From Sphingomonas sp. Leaf20 (GTDB taxonomy: Bacteria > Pseudomonadota > Alphaproteobacteria > Sphingomonadales > Sphingomonadaceae): a stretch of 64,000 nucleotides of DNA. Numbering within the stretch: position 1 is the first letter of the stretch; each line of letters opens with the position of its first letter. Both the position numbers and the translations under genes were made by a program. A model generated the notes under the pieces. It did not search any database. It was not told the origin of the DNA and worked only from the letters and a program-made list of their open reading frames with translations. The stretch covers positions 1,214,267-1,278,266 of the forward strand of contig NZ_LMKN01000001.1 of the NCBI RefSeq assembly GCF_001421535.1, read 5' to 3'. Positions 8,394 through 19,167 of the stretch are shown in pieces.

Positions 8394-8428
8394 GCTTCTC
8401 TCCTGTCTTTTTTACAGTCGTGCCGAGG

Positions 8429-9436
8429 CTAACCGCGTGCGACCCAACCTTCAAGCTCGCGTGCAAGCAGCGCACGCAGCATCGCGAGTCCGGCCGGCCC
8501 GTCGTTGAGGCACGGCAGATACGCGAAGTGCGTCCCCCCGGCCTCCTCGAAGCTCTCGCGCCCGCGGATCGACAGCTCCTCGAGCGTCTCGAGGCAGTCC
8601 GCCGAAAAGCCCGGTGCGAAGATCGCGACCTTGGTCTTGCCCGCCTGCGCGAGCGCGACGAGCGTCTCGTCGGTCGCCGGCCCCAGCCATTTCTGCGGCC
8701 CGAACCGCGACTGGAACGCGATCGTCAGGTCGCGTCCGGTCTTCTCCGACAGCAGCCGCGCGGTCTTCTGGCAATGGCAGTGATAGGGATCGCCGAGCTG
8801 CAGCGTCCGCTTGGGCATCCCGTGAAAGCTCGCGACGATCGCGTCGGGGGTGAAGTCGAGCGCGGCGAGCGACGTCTCGAGATCCTCCGCGAGCGCATCG
8901 ATGTACAGCGAATCGTCATAATAAGGCGGCAGCGTCCGGATCGCGGGCTGCCAGCGCAGCCCCGCCAGATACGCAAACGCCTTGTCGTTCGCGGTCGCGG
9001 TCGTCGCCGCGCAATATTGCGGGTATAGCGGCGCGAGCAGGATGCGCTCGCATCCCGCCGCCTTCATCGCCGCCAGCCGGTCGGCGATCGCCGGATTGCC
9101 ATAGCGCATCGCCCAGTCGACCAGCACCTCGGGCCCGAATGCGTCCTTCAGCGCGGTCGCCTGCAACCGCGTGATCGCGGCGAGCGGCGATCCGTCCTCG
9201 CGCCACACCTGGCCATAGGCGTGCGCCGATTTCTTGGGCCGCGTGTTGAGGATGATCCCGCGCAGGATCGGCTGCCATGCGATCGCGGGGATCTCGACCA
9301 CGCGGCGATCCGACAGAAACTCGCCCAGATAGCGTTTGACCGACCGCGCGTCCGGACCGTCGGGCGTGCCGAGATTCATCAGCAGGACGCCGATCCGGGG
9401 CTTGGGGATGGCGGGATGATCGGGGGGCATAATCAT
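8429..9436 (-). CDS. hemH: Ferrochelatase
   Basis: 335 residues. Inserts Fe2+ into protoporphyrin IX, the last step of heme synthesis. Visible signatures are VLLMNLGTPD near the N-terminus, ASFHGMPKRT with the metal-site His205, FQSRFGPQKWLGP, and PGFSADCLETLEEL with the conserved Glu. The start at 9436 shares an ATGA overlap with the stop of the upstream oxidoreductase gene, which suggests translational coupling. phbB lies 35 bp downstream on the same strand. Confidence 0.95.
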   Translation of the reverse strand: MIMPPDHPAIPKPRIGVLLMNLGTPDGPDARSVKRYLGEFLSDRRVVEIPAIAWQPILRGIILNTRPKKSAHAYGQVWREDGSPLAAITRLQATALKDAFGPEVLVDWAMRYGNPAIADRLAAMKAAGCERILLAPLYPQYCAATTATANDKAFAYLAGLRWQPAIRTLPPYYDDSLYIDALAEDLETSLAALDFTPDAIVASFHGMPKRTLQLGDPYHCHCQKTARLLSEKTGRDLTIAFQSRFGPQKWLGPATDETLVALAQAGKTKVAIFAPGFSADCLETLEELSIRGRESFEEAGGTHFAYLPCLNDGPAGLAMLRALLARELEGWVARG

Positions 9437-11640
9437 GCCGATGGTCTTAAAGGCAAATTGCGGATGCGGAAGCCCGTTGCCGAGAATAGCGCGTTCGCGA
9501 TCGCGGGGGCGACCGGCGGCACCGCCAGCTCGCCGACCCCGCCCGGTGCCTCGTCGCTGCGGATCAGCTCGACGGTGATGTCGGGCGTGTCCGCCAGCCG
9601 CGGCAGCGCGAGGTCGGCGAACCCGCGCGCGTCCGCGAGGTTGCGCGTGAACCCAGTCGCCGCGCCCAGCGCGGTCGCCATCCCGAAGATCAGCCCGCCT
9701 TCGATCTGCTGGCGGATCAGGTCGGGGTTGATGTGCGCGCCGCAATCGACCGCCGCGACGAGTCGCTCGACCACCGGCCGCCCGTCCGCGCCCGGATGCG
9801 CCTCCGCCATCACCGCGATGAAGCTCCCGCGAAAGGCATGGCAGGCGATCCCCTGCCCGCTGCCCGCGACCCCGCCGTCCCAGCCGCCCAGCGACGCCGC
9901 GGTCGACAGGCACCGTGCCAGCCGCGCGCCGCCGCCCAGCATGCCGATCCGGTACGACATCGGCTCGGTTCCCGCGACGCGCGCGAGCTCGTCGACGAAC
10001 GATTCGGTGAAGAACGCGGTATAGCCATGCGCCCCGCCGCGCAGGTGCCCCGTCGGCACGCCGAGATCGGCGACGTGATGGTCGATCGCATAGGCGGGGA
10101 TCGCATAGGCCGGCAGCGCGCCGCCGACCGCATAGGCATCGCCGCGCGCCATCGCCGTCGCCGCGCGCGTCGTCGCGCCCGGCATGATCCGCCGCGCCAG
10201 CTCGGCGCCCGTCGCCGGCGCCGCGATCTGCGCACGCCATGCCAGGATCCGACCGTTGGGCGCGAGCCGCGCCGCCATCCGCGCCGCCGCCGCGGGACGA
10301 TAGCGGTCGTGCAACAGGTCCTCGCCGCGCGACCAGACAAGGCTGACCGGGCGCTTGAGCGTGACCGCGAGCACCGCCGCCTGTTCCGCCGCGTCATGCT
10401 CGAGCGCGGCGCCGAACGACCCGCCGACCGGCATCGGGTGCACCACGACCTGCGCCTCGGCGATCCCCGCCGCACGCGCCGCCGCCGCGCGCGCCAGCCC
10501 CGGCGCCTGCGTGTGCACCCACAGTTCGAGCCGTCCGTCGCGGTACGACGCGGTCGCACTGCGCGTCTCGATCGCGGCATGCACGCCCAGCGCGACGCGG
10601 TACGCCGCGGTCACCACGCCCGCGCCGCGCAACGGCCCCGCGACGTCGCCCGCCTTCGCCATGCCGATCCCGGGCGCATCGAGCGCCGCGGTCAGCGCGC
10701 GGTCGATCGACGCGCTGTCGACCACCCCGCCGCGCCCCGGCTCGAGCCCAGTCGCGAAACGCGGGTGCATTGCGTCGAGCGCACGCTGCGCCGCCCAGCC
10801 CGTGGTCGCGATTGCCGCGACCCAGCGCGGCGTCTCGACCACCTGCACGACGCCGCGGATCCGCTCGGCGGCGGCGCGGTCGACGCCGACCAGCCGGCTG
10901 TCGCCGACGGGGCCCTGCCGGATCGCGGCATGCACCATGTCCGCCAGCCGCACGTCGCCCGCGAAATTGGCCGACCCGTCGACCTTGGCGGGCGTATCGA
11001 TCCGCGGCACCGACGTCCCGACCAGCCTGCCCGCGCCCTGCACCCCGAAGGCGAGCGGCTCGGGCAGCGTCTCGCGCGCGGCCTCCTCGGCCAGTGCGGC
11101 GAACCGGAGCCTTTTCGCGCCCGCGACGACGAAGCCCGCCTCGGTCCGGCATTGCGCCCAGTCCGCGTCCCAGCGCCGCGCGGCCGCCTTGCACAACAGC
11201 ACGCGCGCCGCCGCGCCCGCGGTCCGGCACGCCTCCTCGAACATCCGGATCGTGCTCGACCCGCCGGTCAGCATCGGCGCCGGGCCCGCGACCGCATCGG
11301 GGATCGCGCCCAGCATCCCCTCGAACAGCGCGTTCAGCCCGACCGGATTGGCATAGAGCGGGTTCAGCGGCGCGGGCTCGACACCGACCGTCCGCCAGTC
11401 CGCGCCAAGCTCGTCGGCGACGATCTGCGCGAGGGCGGTATAGGCGCCCTGGCCATGCTCGGCCTGCGGTACCGCGACCGTGACATGCCCGTCGCTGCCG
11501 ATCTTCAGCCACGCCCCGAACGCGGTCTCGCCGGGATTGGCGACGAGCGTCGGCGCATAATCGCGCGGCCACAGCCCCCAGGCGACAACCAGCCCGATCC
11601 CCGCACCGCCCCCCGCCACGATCCCCCGCCGACTGATCAT
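9433..11640 (-). CDS. Xanthine dehydrogenase-family molybdopterin-binding subunit (IorB-like)
   Basis: 735 residues. A twin-arginine signal (SRRGIVAGGGAGIG) suggests Tat export. The aldehyde oxidase/xanthine dehydrogenase a/b hammerhead and molybdopterin domains follow, with QAEHGQGAYTALAQI, MPVGGSFGAALEHD and the catalytic-Glu motif GGVGELAVPP (Glu about residue 704). Length matches the large subunit of isoquinoline 1-oxidoreductase-type enzymes. No adjacent [2Fe-2S] small subunit or XdhC is visible, which is odd. It overlaps hemH by ATGA. The substrate cannot be inferred. Confidence 0.85.
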   Translation of the reverse strand: MISRRGIVAGGGAGIGLVVAWGLWPRDYAPTLVANPGETAFGAWLKIGSDGHVTVAVPQAEHGQGAYTALAQIVADELGADWRTVGVEPAPLNPLYANPVGLNALFEGMLGAIPDAVAGPAPMLTGGSSTIRMFEEACRTAGAAARVLLCKAAARRWDADWAQCRTEAGFVVAGAKRLRFAALAEEAARETLPEPLAFGVQGAGRLVGTSVPRIDTPAKVDGSANFAGDVRLADMVHAAIRQGPVGDSRLVGVDRAAAERIRGVVQVVETPRWVAAIATTGWAAQRALDAMHPRFATGLEPGRGGVVDSASIDRALTAALDAPGIGMAKAGDVAGPLRGAGVVTAAYRVALGVHAAIETRSATASYRDGRLELWVHTQAPGLARAAAARAAGIAEAQVVVHPMPVGGSFGAALEHDAAEQAAVLAVTLKRPVSLVWSRGEDLLHDRYRPAAAARMAARLAPNGRILAWRAQIAAPATGAELARRIMPGATTRAATAMARGDAYAVGGALPAYAIPAYAIDHHVADLGVPTGHLRGGAHGYTAFFTESFVDELARVAGTEPMSYRIGMLGGGARLARCLSTAASLGGWDGGVAGSGQGIACHAFRGSFIAVMAEAHPGADGRPVVERLVAAVDCGAHINPDLIRQQIEGGLIFGMATALGAATGFTRNLADARGFADLALPRLADTPDITVELIRSDEAPGGVGELAVPPVAPAIANALFSATGFRIRNLPLRPSA

Positions 11641-11760
11641 CCCGCGCCCCTACCCCGTCTCCCCCCCGGGGTGAAGCCGCCACAACGCCCCCGCCGCGAT
11701 ACCGCGCGGCTCTGCTCTTCTGTCGCGACGCAGACTAACAGGCGGCAATTCTGCCGGACC

Positions 11761-12076
11761 CTGGATCCTGACTTTCGTCAGGATGACGGAAGACATGGGT
11801 CCGCCGTTCGCCCCTCATCCCCCCGCCCGTCATCCCGACGAACGTCGGGACCCAGGGTAACAGGACGCAACGCTGCTGGGCCCTGGGTCCTGACGTGCGT
11901 CAGGATGACGGACGAAAAGGGGCACCCAAACACCCCCACACCTCCCGTCATCCTGACGAAAGTCAGGACCCAGAGTACCAGGACGCAACGTCGCCGCACC
12001 CCGCCTCCCGGCCAGCATCAGAACGACTGACGGAAAAGCCCCCCTCCCCGTCATCCTGACGAAAGTCAGGATCCAG
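11761..12076. repeat. Cluster of five REP-like palindromes
   Basis: The 489-bp gap between two reverse-strand genes holds REP copies at 11761-11788 (inverted), 11828-11855, 11883-11910 (inverted), 11946-11973 and 12049-12076. Stems vary (CTGAC/GTCAG or CCGAC/GTCGG) with GAAA or GAAC loops. The remainder of the gap has no supportable gene. Confidence 0.82.
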
Positions 12077-12129
12077 AGCCCCAAGACGCCACACCGCCGC
12101 ACCCCCAAACCCCGCCCGCGCCCACCACC

Positions 12130-13818
<1,689 letters not shown>

Positions 13819-13855
13819 ATCGCTCTCCTACTTGGTCTTATCGTTGACCACCTTT

Positions 13856-14770
13856 ATGCAGGCGCGAACGCACGGGGAAAAGCCTTTGATCTTGCCAACC
13901 ATTACGGCTGCCGCCGGCAGCCATATCCGCTTCGAGGACCTGGGGCTCCACCCCGACGTCTTCTCGATCGGCTTCTTCACGCTGCGCTGGTACAGCCTCG
14001 CCTATATCGGCGGGATCCTGCTCGGCTGGTGGTATCTGCTGAAACTCCTCGCGCAGCCCGGCGCACCGATGGCCCGGCGTCACGCCGACGACCTCGTCTT
14101 CTACGCGACGCTCGGCATCATCCTCGGCGGCCGGCTCGGCTATGTGATCTTCTACGCGCCCGAGATGATCCTCCAGCCGCTGCGCATCCTGCGGCTCTGG
14201 GACGGCGGGATGTCGTTCCACGGCGGCGTGATCGGCGTGTCGCTCGGGCTGATCCTGTTCGCGCGCAAGCACCAGCTCAACTGGCTGCGCGTCCACGACT
14301 ATATCGCCTGCTGCGTGCCGTTCGGGCTGTTCTTCGGCCGGCTCGCCAATTTCGTCAACGGCGAGCTCTGGGGCAAGCCGACCGACGTCGCCTGGGGCAT
14401 CGTCTTCGCGCGCACCGTCCCCTTCGGGATGGTCGAACCCGCCCGCCACCCGAGCCAGCTCTACGAGGCGGGGCTCGAGGGGCTCGCGCTGTTCGCCCTC
14501 CTCTGGTTCGCCTTCTGGAAGACCAAGGCACGCTATGACCCGGGCAAGCTCGTCGGGCTGTTCGTGCTCGGCTACGGCCTCGCACGCTTCACCGTCGAAT
14601 TCTTCCGCGAACCCGATTCGCAGCTGCGCGCCTTTGCCGAGAAGACCGGGCTCCACATGGGCCAGTGGCTCTGCGTCCCGATGATCCTCGGCGGCCTGTT
14701 CCTGATCCTCACCGCCGCCAAACGCCGCGTCCGCGTCGAATCCATCGCCGGCACGCAGAGCGTCGCGTAA
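13856..14770 (+). CDS. lgt: Prolipoprotein diacylglyceryl transferase
   Basis: 304 residues if the ATG at 13856 is used; a TTG at 13886 (MILPTITAA) is an alternative start near the usual N-terminus. A multi-pass inner-membrane enzyme that attaches diacylglycerol to the lipobox cysteine. The signature [16 protein letters not shown] and [16 protein letters not shown] are both present, along with the HGGVIGV loop. It sits next to the divergent acyl-CoA ligase and is followed by a repeat, then the methyltransferase gene. Confidence 0.95.
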   Translation: MQARTHGEKPLILPTITAAAGSHIRFEDLGLHPDVFSIGFFTLRWYSLAYIGGILLGWWYLLKLLAQPGAPMARRHADDLVFYATLGIILGGRLGYVIFYAPEMILQPLRILRLWDGGMSFHGGVIGVSLGLILFARKHQLNWLRVHDYIACCVPFGLFFGRLANFVNGELWGKPTDVAWGIVFARTVPFGMVEPARHPSQLYEAGLEGLALFALLWFAFWKTKARYDPGKLVGLFVLGYGLARFTVEFFREPDSQLRAFAEKTGLHMGQWLCVPMILGGLFLILTAAKRRVRVESIAGTQSVA

Positions 14771-14800
14771 CGAACTGCACCCTCACCCCCACCCCCACCG

Positions 14801-14930
14801 CAATCCTCCCCCGCCAGGGGGAGGTGGCAGGCGTCAGCCTGACGGAGGGGGAGGAACGGGTAAGGACGGTTGCGAATCCTCCCCCTCCGACGCCTTCGGC
14901 GCCACCTCCCCCTTGCGGGGGAGGATTGCC
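14801..14930. repeat. Intergenic palindromic repeat (CCTCCCCC type)
   Basis: About 130 bp with mirror-image ends: AATCCTCCCCCGCCAGGGGG on the left and CCCCCTTGCGGGGGAGGATT on the right, plus internal inverted copies (GGCGTCAGCC, GACGCCTTCGGCGCC). It is distinct from the GTCATCC REP family. It ends directly before the methyltransferase start, which leaves little room for a separate promoter. Confidence 0.7.
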
Positions 14931-14936
14931 GTTGCG

Positions 14937-16022
14937 ATGACCGCGCCGCACGGGCAAACGCAGCCCGTGACCGACACTTCCACCCCCGACACTGCGCTCC
15001 CCGAACGCCTCGCCCGCGCGATCACGCTCGCGGGCCCCGTCCCCGTCGCGCAGTACATGGCCGCCGCCAACGCGCATTATTACGCGACCCGCGACCCGCT
15101 CGGCACCGCAGGCGACTTCACCACCGCGCCCGAGATCAGCCAGATGTTCGGCGAGCTCCTCGGCCTGTGGTGCGCAGACCTCTGGGACCGCGCCGGCCGC
15201 CCCGACATCGCCTGGGTCGAGCTCGGCCCCGGCCGCGGCACGCTCGCCGCCGATGCCTTGCGCGCGATGGCGAAGGCCGGCCTGACACCCCCCGTCCATT
15301 TCGTCGAGACCAGCCCCGCGCTCCGCACCGCGCAGGCAGACCGCGTCCCCGCCGCGACCTGGCACGACGCGATCGACACGCTCCCGACCGATCGTCCGCT
15401 GATCGTCGTCGCCAACGAGTTCTTCGACGCGCTGCCGATCCGCCAGTTGCTCAAACGCGAGGACGCCTGGCACGAACGCCTCGTCGCCGCGCAGGACCTG
15501 CTGTTCCTCCCGATCGCGGGCAAGCCGCTTCCCGACGCCGTCATCCCCGAACCGTTCCGCGACGCGCCCGCCGGATCGATCCTCGAGACCGCCCCCGCCG
15601 CGGTCGGCATCGTCCGCGCGCTCGCGAAACGCCTCGTCGCGCAGGGCGGCGCGCTGCTCGCGATCGATTACGGCTATGAAGGCCCCGCGCTCGGCGACAC
15701 GCTCCAGGCGGTCCGCGCGCACGCCTTTGCCAATCCGTTCGAGGCACCGGGCGAGCACGACCTGACCGCGCATGTCGATTTCACCACGCTCGCCGCCGCC
15801 GCGCAGGCCGATGGCGCGGTCGCCTGGGGCCCCGTCGCACAGCGCGACCTGCTCGGCGGTCTCGGCATCGACACGCGCACCTCCGCGCTCGCCAGGGCCA
15901 CCCCCGACCGCGCCGAGGCGCTCGCCGCCGACCGCCGCCGGCTGATGGACGACATGGGGACGCTGTTCAAAGCGCTCGCGATCACGTCGCCCGGCTGGCC
16001 CAACCCGGCCGCCTTCGCATGA
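14937..16022 (+). CDS. MidA/NDUFAF7-family SAM-dependent methyltransferase
   Basis: 361 residues from the ATG at 14937; a GTG at 14967 (MTDTSTPDTALPERLARAI) is a plausible alternative because the upstream sequence is repeat-derived. Features: DFTTAPEISQMFGELLG, VELGPGRGTLAAD (SAM site), ANEFFDALPIRQ and IDYGYEGPALGDTLQA, typical of the family. The eukaryotic homologue dimethylates an arginine of a complex I subunit, and a complex I role is possible here. Stop overlaps the next gene by ATGA. Confidence 0.88.
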   Translation: MTAPHGQTQPVTDTSTPDTALPERLARAITLAGPVPVAQYMAAANAHYYATRDPLGTAGDFTTAPEISQMFGELLGLWCADLWDRAGRPDIAWVELGPGRGTLAADALRAMAKAGLTPPVHFVETSPALRTAQADRVPAATWHDAIDTLPTDRPLIVVANEFFDALPIRQLLKREDAWHERLVAAQDLLFLPIAGKPLPDAVIPEPFRDAPAGSILETAPAAVGIVRALAKRLVAQGGALLAIDYGYEGPALGDTLQAVRAHAFANPFEAPGEHDLTAHVDFTTLAAAAQADGAVAWGPVAQRDLLGGLGIDTRTSALARATPDRAEALAADRRRLMDDMGTLFKALAITSPGWPNPAAFA

Positions 16023-16528
16023 TCACCTACCGCGACGCGGTCCCCGCCGACGGCCCCGCGCTCGCCGCGATGGCGCGCGCGTCGTTCACCGAAACGTTCG
16101 GCACGCTCTACCGCCCGCAGGATCTCGCGACGTTCCTCGACCAGGCGTTCGGGCCGCAGGGCCTGCCGTCGCAGATCGGCGACCCCGCCTTCCGCATCCA
16201 TGTCGCGCTCGACGGGGATGCGATCGTCGGGTTCGCCAAGACCGGCCCCGTCGCCTTCCCCGGCGACTGGCCCGCCACCGCGGTCGAGCTCTACCAGCTC
16301 TACGTCCGCGCCGACCGGCACGGCGCGGGCGTCGGCCCCGCGCTGATGGACTGGGCGCTCGCCACCGCGCGCGCGGAGGCGCGGACCGAGATGATCCTCA
16401 GCGTCTATGTCGACAACCACCGCGCGCACCGCTTCTACCAGCGCTACGGCTTCACCGAGATCGGCCGCTACGTCTTCATGGTCGGCGAGAAGGCGGACGA
16501 CGACCGCATCATGCGCCTGGCGCTGTGA
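16019..16528 (+). CDS. GNAT-family N-acetyltransferase
   Basis: 169 residues. The acetyl-CoA binding motif appears as LYVRADRHGAGVGPALMDWAL (about residues 96-116), with a C-terminal HRFYQRYGFTEIGRYVF segment characteristic of GNAT motif B. ATGA overlap with the methyltransferase gene indicates co-translation. The acetylated substrate is not evident; members with this layout are often annotated as ribosomal-protein or small-molecule acetyltransferases. Confidence 0.87.
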   Translation: MITYRDAVPADGPALAAMARASFTETFGTLYRPQDLATFLDQAFGPQGLPSQIGDPAFRIHVALDGDAIVGFAKTGPVAFPGDWPATAVELYQLYVRADRHGAGVGPALMDWALATARAEARTEMILSVYVDNHRAHRFYQRYGFTEIGRYVFMVGEKADDDRIMRLAL

Positions 16529-16546
16529 CGCGGCGCGCCAAACCCC

Positions 16547-16793
16547 ACCCAACCCCCACCCCGGCGAAGGCCGGGGCCCAGCTGGCACGTCCCCGGTAAT
16601 GCAGCACCGCCCCCCGTTACACCCGCCCCCCACCTGGCCCCCGGCCTCCGCCGGGGTGGTGCAGCACGCCAGTGCCCCACCCAACCTCCACCCCGGCGAA
16701 GGCCGGGGCCCAAGTGGCACGTCCCCGGTAATGACGCACCGCCCCCCGTTACACCCGTCCCCCAATTGGGCCCCGGCCTCCGCCGGGGTGGTG
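16547..16793. repeat. Tandem pair of GC-rich palindromic units
   Basis: Two near-identical units of about 128 bp (16547-16670 and 16675-16793). Each has CCCCGGCGAAGGCCGGGG, a conserved linker (TGGCACGTCCCCGGTAATG and CCGTTACACCC), and an inverted arm CCCCGGCCTCCGCCGGGG. The linker is as conserved as the stems, which points to recent tandem duplication. They fill the 291-bp gap before pgeF. Confidence 0.8.
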
Positions 16794-16819
16794 CTCGACG
16801 ACAGACAGGACCCACGCGC

Positions 16820-17578
16820 ATGACCCCCACCCCCATCCGCGCAAAATCGCTCGGCACGATCCCCCACGGCTTCCTCGGCCGCACCGGCGGAGTCTCCACC
16901 GGCGCCTATGCCAGCCTCAACACCGGCACCGGCTCCGACGACTCCCCCGCCGCGATCGCCGAGAATCGCCGCCGCGCGACCGACGCCGTCCTCCCCGGCG
17001 CGCAGCTCGTCGGCCTCTACCAGATCCACTCCGCCGAAGCGGTGACGATCACCGCCCCCGTCGACGACGCCGTCCGCCCGCGCGCCGACGCGCTCGTCAC
17101 CGACCGCCCCGGGCTCGCGCTCGGCATCCTCACCGCGGACTGCGCGCCCGTCCTCTTCGCCGACAGCGAGGCGGGGATCGTCGGCGCCGCGCATGCCGGC
17201 TGGCAGGGCGCGCTCGGCGGCGTCACCGACGCCACCCTGCTCGCGATGGAGGCAATCGGCGCGCGCCGCGACCGGATCGTCGCCGCGGTCGGCCCATGCA
17301 TCGCGCGCGCCAGCTACGAGGTCGACACCGGCTTCCTCCGCCGCTTCTGCGAGGCCGATCCCGAGAACGAACGCTTCTTCGCGGATGCCCGCACCGACCA
17401 TTACCAGTTCGATCTCGAGGCCTATGTCGTCAACCGCCTCGCCGCCGCGGGGGTCGGCCGCATCGAGGCGCTCGGCCGCGACACCTACACCGAAGACGAC
17501 GCCTTCTTCAGCTATCGCCGCGCGACCCATCGCGGCGAACCCACTTACGGTCGCCAGATCAGCATCATCGGCCTCTGA
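16820..17578 (+). CDS. pgeF: Peptidoglycan editing factor PgeF (purine nucleoside phosphorylase/laccase-domain family)
   Basis: 252 residues. The family zinc-site residues are visible in QIHSAEA (His), TADCAPVLFAD (Cys) and AAHAGWQGALGG (His), with GFLGRTGGVSTGAY at the N-terminus and GPCIARASYEV downstream. PgeF (YfiH) removes wrongly incorporated L-Ser from muropeptide precursors, and homologues also phosphorolyse purine nucleosides. The start at 16820 follows ACAGACAGGACCC. It is 76 bp upstream of the cystathionine gamma-synthase-type gene. Confidence 0.92.
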   Translation: MTPTPIRAKSLGTIPHGFLGRTGGVSTGAYASLNTGTGSDDSPAAIAENRRRATDAVLPGAQLVGLYQIHSAEAVTITAPVDDAVRPRADALVTDRPGLALGILTADCAPVLFADSEAGIVGAAHAGWQGALGGVTDATLLAMEAIGARRDRIVAAVGPCIARASYEVDTGFLRRFCEADPENERFFADARTDHYQFDLEAYVVNRLAAAGVGRIEALGRDTYTEDDAFFSYRRATHRGEPTYGRQISIIGL

Positions 17579-17654
17579 CGCCTCCCCAAACCGCGCGCGC
17601 ATCGCTAGGCTCGCCGCATCGGCCCGCACCAGACGGGCCACGCAGGAGCTAAGA

Positions 17655-19004
17655 ATGTCCGATACGCCCAGTGAAATCCCCGCCGCGACTGCCGCCGGCA
17701 CCGAAGCCGACCTGACCGGCGTCGCCGCGCGCGTCGCCCCCAAGCCGCATGTCGAGGAAATCGGCGGCCGCAAGCTGAAGCCCTCGACGCTGATGATGGG
17801 CCATGGCTATGACCCGTCGCTGTCGGAAGGGTCGCTCAAGCCCCCGATCTTCCTCACCTCGACCTTCGTCTTCCCCAACGCCGCCGCGGGCAAGCGCCAT
17901 TTCGAGGGCGTCACCGGCAAGCGTCCGGGCGGTGCCGAGGGCCTTGTCTATTCGCGCTTCAACGGCCCCAATCAGGAGATCCTCGAGGATCGCCTCGGCG
18001 TCTGGGAAGAGGCGGAGGACGCGCTCGCCTTCTCGTCGGGCATGTCCGCGATCGCCACCTTGTTCCTCGCGATGGTCAAGCCCGGCGACACGATCGTCCA
18101 TTCGGGGCCGCTTTATGCCGCGACCGAGACGCTGATCGGCCGCGTGCTCGGCAAGTTCGGGGTCAAGTGGCTCGACTTCCCCGCGGGCGCGACGCGCGAA
18201 GAGATCGACGCGGTGATGACCGAGGCCGCGACCGGCAATGTCGCGCTCATCTATCTCGAAAGCCCCGCCAACCCGACCAACGCGCTGGTCGATGTCGAGG
18301 CGGTCGCCGCCAGCCGCGACGCGATATTTGGTGACGAGAAGCCGCCGATCGCGATCGACAACACCTTCCTGGGCCCGCTCTGGTTCCAGCCGCTCAAGCA
18401 CGGCGCGGACATCGTCGTCTATTCGCTGACCAAATATGTCGGCGGCCATTCGGATCTCGTCGCGGGCGGCGTGCTCGGCACCAAGGCGCACATCAACACG
18501 ATCCGGACGATGCGCAACACGATCGGCACGATCACCGATCCCAACACCGCGTGGATGCTGCTGCGCAGCCTCGAAACGCTCGAGCTCCGCATGAGCCGCG
18601 CGGGCGAGAACGCCGCCAAGGTCTGCGCCTATCTTCGCCATCACCCCAAGGTCGAGCGCGTCGGCTATCTCGGCTTCCTCGCCGACGAACCCGGCGCCGA
18701 GCGTCAGGCCGACATCTATCGCCGCCACTGCACCGGCGGCGGCTCGACCTTCTCGCTCTATCTGAAGGGCGGCGAGCGCGAGAGCTTCGCCTTCCTCGAC
18801 GCGCTCAAGATCGCGAAACTCGCGGTCTCGCTCGGCGGCACCGAAACGCTCGCCAGCCACCCCGCCGGCATGACGCACCTCTCGGTCCCCGACGCGCGCA
18901 AGCAGGCTTTGGGCATCACCGATAACCTCGTGCGCATCTCGATCGGCGTCGAGGACGCCGACGACCTGATCGCCGACTTCACGCAAGCGCTCGAAGCGAT
19001 CTGA
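17655..19004 (+). CDS. Cystathionine gamma-synthase/methionine gamma-lyase family PLP enzyme
   Basis: 449 residues. Start fixed by CAGGAGCTAAGA just upstream. The PLP lysine lies in VVYSLTKYVGGHSDLVAGG, with SGMSAIATLF, YLESPANPTN and IDNTFLGPLWFQP as other family landmarks. The N-terminal 50 residues before MMGHGYDPSL are longer than in E. coli MetB. The enzyme probably acts in trans-sulfuration or methionine synthesis; which gamma-replacement or elimination reaction it performs cannot be decided from sequence. A 10-bp perfect hairpin follows the stop. Confidence 0.9.
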   Translation: MSDTPSEIPAATAAGTEADLTGVAARVAPKPHVEEIGGRKLKPSTLMMGHGYDPSLSEGSLKPPIFLTSTFVFPNAAAGKRHFEGVTGKRPGGAEGLVYSRFNGPNQEILEDRLGVWEEAEDALAFSSGMSAIATLFLAMVKPGDTIVHSGPLYAATETLIGRVLGKFGVKWLDFPAGATREEIDAVMTEAATGNVALIYLESPANPTNALVDVEAVAASRDAIFGDEKPPIAIDNTFLGPLWFQPLKHGADIVVYSLTKYVGGHSDLVAGGVLGTKAHINTIRTMRNTIGTITDPNTAWMLLRSLETLELRMSRAGENAAKVCAYLRHHPKVERVGYLGFLADEPGAERQADIYRRHCTGGGSTFSLYLKGGERESFAFLDALKIAKLAVSLGGTETLASHPAGMTHLSVPDARKQALGITDNLVRISIGVEDADDLIADFTQALEAI

Positions 19005-19009
19005 CCCCA

Positions 19010-19038
19010 GGGCGCCCGCTGAGAAAAGGCGGGCGCCC
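19010..19038 (+). terminator. Hairpin after the PLP enzyme gene
   Basis: GGGCGCCCGC (19010-19019) pairs perfectly with GCGGGCGCCC (19029-19038) around a loop containing TGAGAAAAG. There is no T tract, so this may be a weak intrinsic terminator or a transcript-stabilising stem. It begins six bases after the stop codon. Confidence 0.5.
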
Positions 19039-19046
19039 CCCCTCCC

Positions 19047-19126
19047 CGTCATCCTGACGAAAGTCAGGACCCAGAGCCCAGCAGCGCCGCCCCCGCCGAA
19101 CCCGAACCCGAACCCGAACCCGAACA
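19047..19126. repeat. REP-like palindrome plus CGAACC hexanucleotide repeat
   Basis: A REP copy (19047-19074) is followed at about 19096-19126 by five tandem copies of a hexamer (CCGAAC). The tandem tract ends 42 bp before the phosphoribosyltransferase start codon. Confidence 0.75.
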
Positions 19127-19167
19127 CCATCTGGCCCCAGCGCCCCCCACCCGTTAAAGCGCAACGG

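Noticed and set aside
9733..12030. Open frame of 765 codons on the + strand opposite the oxidoreductase gene
   Set aside because: It is antisense to a well-conserved gene, is Arg/Pro-rich with no family motif, and arises from the high GC third-position bias.
17580..17655. SAM/SAH-type riboswitch before the PLP enzyme gene
   Set aside because: A small hairpin (GGCCCG ... CGGGCC) lies just before the ribosome-binding site, but the loop lacks the bases needed to pair with it and the conserved core is not seen.
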